Assembly: GCA_964230195.1 (NCBI GenBank)
Contig: CAXRGH010000058.1
Coordinates: 1 to 5,206, forward strand
Length of the DNA stretch: 5,206 nucleotides
Reading direction: 5' to 3'
From: CAXRGH01 sp964230195
GTDB lineage: Bacteria > Pseudomonadota > Gammaproteobacteria > Enterobacterales > Alteromonadaceae
Under the pieces are notes generated by a model. It made no database searches. It saw only the letters and a program-made list of their open reading frames with translations, and was not told where the DNA came from. Shown here one piece after another: positions 1 to 5,206 of this stretch; position 1 is the first letter of the stretch; every line of letters begins with the position of its first letter. The position numbers were made by a program, and so were the translations under genes.

Positions 1-429
1 CTTGCGCACAGTGAAGACCAGGGTAAAACATGGGCTCGCTATGAACTGGATTACGAAGGCTCTTTCTTTGACATTCGAGCGATTGATAATGAAAACGTTT
101 TAGCTGCGGGTTTGCGCGGCAATATGTATGTAAAAAGTGGAGAAGGGCGTTGGAAAAGTGTTACGACCTGCAATACCTCAACGCTGAATTCAGTACACAT
201 TAGTGACGATTTCATTACTGCTATGGGTAACAATGGCATTTTAGTGAAAGCAACGTTGCCGTTGCCAACAGTCGATTATCCATCGTACGGCGCGATATGC
301 GAAACACCTGAAGGTGTAGAAGTCAGTCAAATTCAAGATAAGAGTGCCATTCTTACTGCGTTTTCTTTCAACGGGAAAACGATAGCGGTAACGGCTAATG
401 GCATTCAAACGCTCAACTTGGAACCATAA
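1..429 (+). CDS. YCF48-like / BNR Asp-box beta-propeller protein, C-terminal part (5' end outside window)
   Basis: The frame is open from base 1 and ends at TAA 427-429, giving 142 C-terminal residues of a longer protein. Near the start, visible residues 4-11 read SEDQGKTW, a canonical Asp-box (SxDxGxTW) as found in BNR and YCF48-type propellers. Next come typical blade strands: a 'DIRAID...VLAAGLRGNMYV' pattern, then a degenerate box around GEGRWKSV, and a further strand pair ending in GNNGILVKA. The last 50 or so residues are a diverged final blade. YCF48 itself is a photosystem II assembly factor, but in non-photosynthetic bacteria the related proteins are usually exported and have no defined enzymatic role, so I do not assign one. 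The signal peptide, if any, lies upstream. The gene abuts the RND transporter with a six-base gap, so they are probably cotranscribed and may act together in the periplasm. Some databases would call it a glycosyl hydrolase BNR-repeat protein, but nothing catalytic is visible. Confidence 0.77.
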   Translation, partial: LAHSEDQGKTWARYELDYEGSFFDIRAIDNENVLAAGLRGNMYVKSGEGRWKSVTTCNTSTLNSVHISDDFITAMGNNGILVKATLPLPTVDYPSYGAICETPEGVEVSQIQDKSAILTAFSFNGKTIAVTANGIQTLNLEP

Positions 430-435
430 GTCTTC

Positions 436-2754
436 ATGTCTAAAGCAACTCATTTTATAGAAAGATTAGTCTTCAACAATCGACTCATTGTCGTCGGTGT
501 TTTCTTATTAGCGACATTGTTTTTAGGGTTTAAAGCATCACAGATGAAGATGGATGCGGGTTTCGAAAAGAATATTCCGCTGAATCATCCGTATATGCAA
601 ACGTACGTAGAACACCAAAAAGATTTTGGTGGTGCCAACAATATTTTGGTCTCTGTATGTGATGCAAGCGGCAATATTTACAATCAAAACTTCTTTGATA
701 CGTTAAAAAACGTGCATGATCAGTTGTTCTTTATCAACGGTGTCAACCGCTCATTGGTTGTGTCTTTGTTTTCGCCGTCTACTCGATTCACCGAGATTGT
801 AGAAGGAGGTTTTGCTGGCGGTCCTGTCATACCTGCTGATTTTAATTCTTCAAATCCTCAGGCCCTAGAGCTCGTTGCTGCCAATGTGGAAAAGGCTAAT
901 ATTGTTGGTCGCCAAGTGGCAACCGATTATAGTTGTGCAATGGTCACTGCACAGTTACTCGACCTTGATCCCAAGACAGGTGAGCAGCTCAATACCCTGG
1001 CGCTATCACAGGAATTAGAAGATCAATTACGCGGTCAATTTGAGAACGACCAAATTACTGTCCATGTAATCGGTTTCGCTAAAATGATTGGTGACGTTGC
1101 AAACGGAGCAAAAGACGTTGTCTTGTTCTTTGCTATTGCCTTTGTTATCACTGGTATCATGGTGTACTTCTTCTCTCGAAACATCATGTTAACTGTTCTT
1201 CCACTGCTTTGTTCTGTTATCGCAGTTGTGTGGCAATTAGGTCTACTCACAGTTATCGGTTTTGGTATGGATCCAATGTCCATATTGGTGCCATTCTTGG
1301 TTTTTGCCATCGGTGTGAGTCATGGCGTACAAATGATTAACGCGGTAGAAAAGAAAGCCGTTGAAGGTTTGTGTGCTAAAGAGGGTTCCAAAGCGGCATT
1401 TAGAAACTTATTGATTCCAGGTGGTATTGCATTGTTGTCTGATACCGTTGGTTTCATGACTCTGTTGGTTATTGATATTGGCATTATCCGCGAGTTGGCA
1501 ATCACCGCGAGTATGGGTGTGGCTGTTATCATCTTAACGAACCTAGTGCTTTTACCTGTATTAATGAGTTTCCTAAAACTGAAGCCAAGTTATGTGGAGC
1601 GATTTGCCAAAAAAGAAAGTGAAAATACCAATGCGTGGCGATTCGTCGATAAGTGCGCTGAGAAGAAAACGGCAACCGTTATTCTAGCTGTTACTGCGCT
1701 GTTATTTGTATTGGGATACTTCCAATCTCAGCAAATGAAGATTGGTGATCTACATGCCGGTGCGCCAGCGCTCCATGAAGATTCACGTTACAACCAGGAT
1801 ACATTCCTGATCACAGATAAATACGAGGTAACGGTAGATTACATTTCGGTGTTGGTTGAAACAACCTCTGAGGCCTGTACAGATTACAGCGTGATGCGAG
1901 CGATTGACGATTTCCAGTGGAAAATGGAAAACGTCGAAGGTGTGCAATCTGCAGTCTCTTTGGCAGCAGTGGCTAAAATCGTAAACGCCGGTTACAACGA
2001 GGGTAATGTAAAATGGCAAGTGTTGCCACGTAACCAACAAACCCTTGTACAAGCCATTTCACGTGTTCCAACGTCTTCAGGTTTGTTGAACGGTGACTGT
2101 TCAGTAATGCCGATAATCTTGTTTATGGAAGACCACAAAGCAGAGACCATTTCTACCGTTGTTGATGCTGTGAAAGATTACCGAGACGCTTACCAAACTG
2201 ACGATATGAAATTCAGCTTAGCGTCAGGCCCGGTCGGCGTAATGGCGGCGACAAACGAAGCCGTTAAAGCCGCGCAAGACCCAATGATGGTTTACGTATT
2301 CGGTGCTGTTATCATTTTGTGTCTGCTAAGTTTCCGCTCATTACGTGCAACACTTTCGGTTGTCGTACCGCTATACGTCGTTTCAGTGTTAGCGCAAGCC
2401 CTGATGACCTTCTTACAAATTGGTCTGACGGTTTCAACGCTACCTGTTATTGCATTAGGTGTGGGTATCGGTGTCGATTACGGTATTTACATTCTTTCAA
2501 CAATGAGTCAAAAGTTGAAAGAGGGAAGCAACGTCAAAGAAGCTTATTTGGAAGCACTTAAAGAACGTGGAAGCGCAGTACTATTTACCGGTATAACCCT
2601 TGCAATTGGTGTGAGTACTTGGGTTTTCTCTTCGTTAAAATTCCAGATGGACATGGGAATTCTGCTGACATTTATGTTCTTGGTGAACATTCTTGGTGCA
2701 ATTATTGTACTACCGGCACTCGCTCGCGTACTTTGGTACAAACGAGGCGAGTGA
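436..2754 (+). CDS. RND/MMPL-superfamily transporter, 772 aa
   Basis: This is a complete inner-membrane RND-superfamily permease of the MMPL/HpnN-like type, shorter than the roughly 1000-residue AcrB-type drug pumps. The expected 1+5+1+5 helix layout is visible: TM1 about residues 17-32, a periplasmic domain 33-225, TM2-6 about 228-378, TM7 about 413-429, a second periplasmic domain to about 616, and TM8-12 about 618-768. The two halves are an internal duplication: ASQMKM (34-39) matches SQQMKI (431-436) at the start of each periplasmic domain. TM4 carries GVSHG (293-297), and the equivalent TM10 carries GVDYG (679-683), whose Asp-Tyr pair resembles the proton-relay residues of MmpL proteins. 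The ATG at 436 is the first start after the in-frame stop at 427, which fixes the N terminus. The ribosome-binding site is weak, suggesting coupling to the upstream gene. Substrate is unknown; lipid or hydrophobic-compound transport is an inference from family and context. A terminator follows 35 bases after the stop. Confidence 0.92.
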   Translation: MSKATHFIERLVFNNRLIVVGVFLLATLFLGFKASQMKMDAGFEKNIPLNHPYMQTYVEHQKDFGGANNILVSVCDASGNIYNQNFFDTLKNVHDQLFFINGVNRSLVVSLFSPSTRFTEIVEGGFAGGPVIPADFNSSNPQALELVAANVEKANIVGRQVATDYSCAMVTAQLLDLDPKTGEQLNTLALSQELEDQLRGQFENDQITVHVIGFAKMIGDVANGAKDVVLFFAIAFVITGIMVYFFSRNIMLTVLPLLCSVIAVVWQLGLLTVIGFGMDPMSILVPFLVFAIGVSHGVQMINAVEKKAVEGLCAKEGSKAAFRNLLIPGGIALLSDTVGFMTLLVIDIGIIRELAITASMGVAVIILTNLVLLPVLMSFLKLKPSYVERFAKKESENTNAWRFVDKCAEKKTATVILAVTALLFVLGYFQSQQMKIGDLHAGAPALHEDSRYNQDTFLITDKYEVTVDYISVLVETTSEACTDYSVMRAIDDFQWKMENVEGVQSAVSLAAVAKIVNAGYNEGNVKWQVLPRNQQTLVQAISRVPTSSGLLNGDCSVMPIILFMEDHKAETISTVVDAVKDYRDAYQTDDMKFSLASGPVGVMAATNEAVKAAQDPMMVYVFGAVIILCLLSFRSLRATLSVVVPLYVVSVLAQALMTFLQIGLTVSTLPVIALGVGIGVDYGIYILSTMSQKLKEGSNVKEAYLEALKERGSAVLFTGITLAIGVSTWVFSSLKFQMDMGILLTFMFLVNILGAIIVLPALARVLWYKRGE

Positions 2755-2789
2755 TCGGAGCAGATATTTTTGCATAGCTAGTCGATTTT

Positions 2790-2812
2790 AAGGGCCGAAA
2801 GGCCCTTTTTTT
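2790..2812 (+). terminator. Rho-independent terminator after the RND gene
   Basis: A perfect seven-base-pair stem, AAGGGCC (2790-2796) with GGCCCTT (2801-2807), closes on a GAAA tetraloop of the stable GNRA class and runs into an uninterrupted T tract through 2812. It lies 35 bases after the TGA of the RND gene and well before the dehydrogenase start. It therefore most likely ends the propeller-RND transcript and insulates the downstream gene. On the opposite strand the stem is followed only by a short mixed TTAAAA stretch, so it would work poorly in reverse. Confidence 0.93.
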
Positions 2813-2857
2813 ATGCGTTTTCTGCATAGTTATCTATTCTGTTAAAAAAGCGTTAAA

Positions 2858-2886
2858 TTTACTCTTTTATTAGTGTCATTTATTAG
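2858..2886 (+). promoter_or_regulatory. Candidate sigma-70 promoter for the glutamate dehydrogenase gene
   Basis: TTTACT (2858-2863) matches four of six bases of the -35 consensus. TATTAG (2881-2886) matches four of six of the -10 consensus, with the favoured 17-base spacer. The surrounding DNA is markedly AT-rich, and the site lies between the terminator and the dehydrogenase start, where a promoter is required. It would give a 5' leader of about 40-45 bases. Other weak -10-like hexamers exist nearby (for example TATTCT at 2835-2840), so this is only the best-looking choice. Confidence 0.35.
2866..2886. repeat. Direct repeat of TTTATTAG spaced 13 bases
   Basis: TTTATTAG occurs at 2866-2873 and again at 2879-2886. 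The second copy contains the candidate -10 hexamer, and the first would supply an alternative -10 placed 13 bases upstream. In such AT-rich DNA an eight-base repeat may arise by chance or by local duplication. Confidence 0.4.
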
Positions 2887-2913
2887 CGAAAATAGCTTGT
2901 GAAACTGGACACT
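2872..2913. repeat. Six-base inverted repeat AGTGTC/GACACT in the dehydrogenase upstream region
   Basis: AGTGTC at 2872-2877 is the exact reverse complement of GACACT at 2908-2913, with 30 bases between. The arms flank the candidate -10 element and sit about 36 bases centre to centre. They could be two half-sites for a regulator or simple coincidence, because a six-base match is short. If transcription starts near 2893, only the right arm is in the mRNA, so an RNA hairpin is unlikely. Confidence 0.3.
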
Positions 2914-2925
2914 TACGACAGGAAT

Positions 2926-2930
2926 AAGGT
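2926..2930 (+). promoter_or_regulatory. Ribosome-binding site of the glutamate dehydrogenase gene
   Basis: AAGGT lies seven bases upstream of the ATG at 2937, a good Shine-Dalgarno position, with a second AGG at 2920-2922 somewhat too far away. An in-frame TAA at 2925-2927 overlaps the site, so translation cannot begin further upstream. The ATG at 2937 is the first start codon after that stop. Confidence 0.75.
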
Positions 2931-2936
2931 GTATAC

Positions 2937-5206
2937 ATGACCGCTACCTCGCAACGTCATTCCGTATTATTAGAAAACGTCTTTGCCTTAATAGAAAAAA
3001 AAGTCGATGCCAAGCAGCAAGCTTTAGTGCAGCAGTTTGGCCGTCAACTGTTTAAAAACATTTCAAACGAAGACTTAGTGAACCGTACCGACAGTGATTT
3101 ATATGGTGCAACACTGAGTTTGTGGAATGTTCTCGAAAAGTTCGACAAGTCCAAGCCCTACATTCGCGTATTCAATCCTGAGATAGCCAAGCACGGCTGG
3201 AATTCTAGCCATACGATTGTAGAGCTGATTGTCGAAGACATGCCATTTTTGGTTGATTCCATCCGCATGGCGCTGACGCGTTTAGGCATCACTGCCCATT
3301 TGTTATTACACAGCCCCATTGCCATCAAACGAGATAAACAATGTAAGCTGGTTGAGTTCAGTGAACTTGGTAATGGCAAGAATAAAGATTCAAAAGAGAC
3401 TGTCTTCCTGATCGAAGTTGACCGTCAGACGTCTAAATCAGACATAGAAGCCATCACCGATGAGCTACAATCGGTCGTTGACGAAGTATCCTTGGCTGTT
3501 GCCGATTGGTTGCCTATGTGTGACAAGCTCAATGCGATTATCAAATCTGTGCCTAAGGCTAATTTTCCCGGTGGCGATAAATCGAGAGAGCAAACGAATA
3601 CGTTTTTGAGTTGGTTAGCTGACCACAATTTTACACTAATGGGGTATCGCTATTACTCAGTGTCACCGATTGAGGGTGATCACCGTTGGACGCCAGACAA
3701 TGACTCAAGTTTGGGGTTGATGAAAAACTCAATTAGCGACAGACCTCGCTTATTGTCGAATTTGCCAGCAAATTCACGTCAAGTGGCATTGAGTGAAGAA
3801 CCGTTGTTGTTGACCAAGACCAATACTCGTGCACGTGTGCATCGTCCTGCTTATATGGATTATATTGGCTTGAAAGAGTTTAACAAAGACGGGCAGGTTA
3901 TTGGTGAACACCGATTTATTGGCCTGTACTCTGCCTCTTTCTATAACAGCAGTGCAACCGATTTACCCATTCTCAAAGACAAAATTGACCGGGTTTGTGA
4001 GTTATCTGAGTTTGCTCCAGGCACACATGCTTATAAAGCGTTTCTGAATATTGTAGAAACTTATCCTCGTGATGAGATTCTTCAAACACCCGCACAAGAG
4101 CTTGTAGAAATTATTCGCGGCATATTTTTGATGCAAGAACGCGGGATTTCTCGTTTGTTCGTCAGAAAAGACTTGTTCGGTCGTTTTTACTCAATCATGG
4201 TGTTCGTGCCCAGAGAGCGATACAACACACAGCTTCGTAAAGAAACTCAGGCCCTGTTTAAACACTATTTCTCAACAGAAGAAGAAGTGGAGTTCACAAC
4301 GTACTTCTCAGAATCTGTATATGCAAGAACTCACTATATTGCGCGCGTACGTGATAATGGTGCCGAAGTAGACGTGAAGGAAATTGAGAAGAACATGGTG
4401 GAATTGACTAAGACTTGGAATGACAGACTGGCGACAGCGATTACGTCAGCATACGGTGAGGCGAAAGGTAAAGCGGTAGAGCGCAAGTATACGAATGCTT
4501 TCTCACGCAGCTACATGGAACACAATTTGCCAAGTGCCGCATTAGTTGACATCGAAAAACTCGAAAAATTAGGCGACGACCACACATTAGACATGTTGTT
4601 CTATCGCCCTCAAGAAGAACAATCTGACAGCCATATCGTTAAACTCAAGCTGTTTCACAAAGACGTGCCCATTCACTTGTCTGATGTTTTGCCAATGTTG
4701 GAAAACTTTGGCCTTCGCGTGATTGATGAAAGCCCATACAAGATCACGTGTGCGGAAGGTTCGGTGAATTGGGTGATGGATTTCACCATGTTGCACAAAA
4801 GTGGCAACGATATGGATATGGAACAAGCACAAGCACTTTTCCAAGGTGCATTTGCCAAGGTTTGGCATAGTGAATTAGAGGATGATGCGTTTAACCGCCT
4901 TATTTTGGGAGCGGGGCTTCCAGGTCGCAACGTGACGATATTACGTGCGTTCGCCAAATATATGCGTCAAACGGGAAGTTCGTTTAGTCATGATTATATT
5001 GCTAACGCGCTATCCAATTATCCAGATATTGCCATCTTGCTAATTGACTTCTTTAACCAGCGTTTCAACCCTTCAATCAAGCGAAGTGAAAAGAAAGAAG
5101 CGGCGCTATTAGAAACCATCAAAACACAGTTAGACAACGTTAACAATCTGGATGAAGACAGGATTATCCGTCGTTACTTGGATATGATCCAAGCGACCTT
5201 GCGGAC
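2937..5206 (+). CDS. gdhB: NAD-dependent glutamate dehydrogenase, large GDH180 type, N-terminal 756 residues (3' end outside window)
   Basis: This large cytoplasmic enzyme oxidatively deaminates glutamate to 2-oxoglutarate and ammonia with NAD+, feeding amino-acid carbon into the TCA cycle. I read the frame codon by codon to the window edge and it stays open, with no frameshift. Family members are about 1600 residues, so a little under half is present. The N-terminal regulatory region is recognisable: a first ACT-like module about 90-175 containing VEDMPFLVDSIR (D101-S108 core), a second about 395-490 with QERGISRLFVRKDLFGRFYS and VPRERY (424-429), and a third about 550-605 with LPMLENFGLRVIDESPY starting at 585. 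A helical segment with RFNP at 709-712 follows. The last residues, DMIQATLR, are the usual lead-in to the catalytic domain; the next codon begins AC, so it is Thr, as expected for the family's LRTN motif. Allosteric control by amino acids is known for relatives, but the effector here cannot be read. It is separated from the upstream operon by a terminator and has its own good ribosome-binding site. The symbol follows Pseudomonas usage; other annotations use gdh or gdh2. Confidence 0.95.
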   Translation, partial: MTATSQRHSVLLENVFALIEKKVDAKQQALVQQFGRQLFKNISNEDLVNRTDSDLYGATLSLWNVLEKFDKSKPYIRVFNPEIAKHGWNSSHTIVELIVEDMPFLVDSIRMALTRLGITAHLLLHSPIAIKRDKQCKLVEFSELGNGKNKDSKETVFLIEVDRQTSKSDIEAITDELQSVVDEVSLAVADWLPMCDKLNAIIKSVPKANFPGGDKSREQTNTFLSWLADHNFTLMGYRYYSVSPIEGDHRWTPDNDSSLGLMKNSISDRPRLLSNLPANSRQVALSEEPLLLTKTNTRARVHRPAYMDYIGLKEFNKDGQVIGEHRFIGLYSASFYNSSATDLPILKDKIDRVCELSEFAPGTHAYKAFLNIVETYPRDEILQTPAQELVEIIRGIFLMQERGISRLFVRKDLFGRFYSIMVFVPRERYNTQLRKETQALFKHYFSTEEEVEFTTYFSESVYARTHYIARVRDNGAEVDVKEIEKNMVELTKTWNDRLATAITSAYGEAKGKAVERKYTNAFSRSYMEHNLPSAALVDIEKLEKLGDDHTLDMLFYRPQEEQSDSHIVKLKLFHKDVPIHLSDVLPMLENFGLRVIDESPYKITCAEGSVNWVMDFTMLHKSGNDMDMEQAQALFQGAFAKVWHSELEDDAFNRLILGAGLPGRNVTILRAFAKYMRQTGSSFSHDYIANALSNYPDIAILLIDFFNQRFNPSIKRSEKKEAALLETIKTQLDNVNNLDEDRIIRRYLDMIQATLR

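Noticed and set aside
1035..1532. Minus-strand open frames opposite the RND transmembrane region
   Set aside because: Antisense shadows of hydrophobic helices; no domain signature and no promoter or ribosome-binding site seen.
2319..2561. Plus-strand 80-codon open frame inside the RND gene
   Set aside because: It is an alternate frame over the TM8-TM10 region of the transporter; its Cys- and Arg-rich composition is typical of an out-of-frame reading.
2812..2828. Second small hairpin TATGC/GCATA just after the terminator
   Set aside because: Only a five-base AT-rich stem with a seven-base loop and no following T tract; expected by chance.
2771..2829. TGCATAG repeated at 2771-2777 and 2823-2829 on either side of the terminator
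   Set aside because: A seven-base repeat with no other shared flank; no sign of an insertion or attachment site.
2898..2913. CRP-like site TGTGA-N6-ACACT upstream of the dehydrogenase gene
   Set aside because: The left half is perfect but the right half matches only three of five consensus bases, and it would lie downstream of the candidate promoter. Too weak to annotate as a feature.
4587..4957. Two overlapping minus-strand open frames inside the dehydrogenase gene
   Set aside because: They lie antisense to a clearly conserved coding region, overlap each other in different frames, and show no recognisable domain or supporting ribosome-binding site.

Overview
The window looks like ordinary chromosomal DNA from a marine-type gammaproteobacterium. 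Vibrionaceae or a close relative is my best guess. The evidence is moderately AT-rich coding sequence, a compact GNRA-loop terminator, and a very large NAD-dependent glutamate dehydrogenase whose protein style resembles Vibrio and Pseudomonas homologues. This is inferred from protein style, not from a search. All real genes lie on the + strand and the window cuts genes at both ends.

Layout. (1) Bases 1-429 are the C-terminal end of an Asp-box (BNR/YCF48-like) beta-propeller protein. (2) Six bases later, in the same reading frame, comes a complete 772-residue RND/MMPL-superfamily membrane transporter (436-2754). It shows a clear internal duplication, with a conserved Asp-Tyr pair only in its second half. 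These two genes look like the end of one operon, closed by a strong rho-independent terminator at 2790-2812. (3) A 182-base intergenic region (2755-2936) holds that terminator, a plausible promoter, and short direct and inverted repeats. (4) From 2937 to the window edge runs the N-terminal 756 codons of a GDH180-type NAD-dependent glutamate dehydrogenase. This part carries the ACT-like regulatory region, and the window stops where the catalytic domain begins.

How the genes relate. The propeller protein and the RND protein probably work together in the envelope. From memory, this pairing often sits beside DUF1329 and DUF1302 genes and is suspected of moving lipid or another hydrophobic substrate. 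The upstream genes needed to confirm this lie outside the window. The glutamate dehydrogenase is a separate transcription unit for glutamate catabolism and has no evident functional tie to the transporter. I found no RNA gene, mobile element, CRISPR array or obviously new system. The points most worth checking are the asymmetric RND core, the in-frame one-stop junction between the first two genes, and the repeat pattern upstream of the dehydrogenase.
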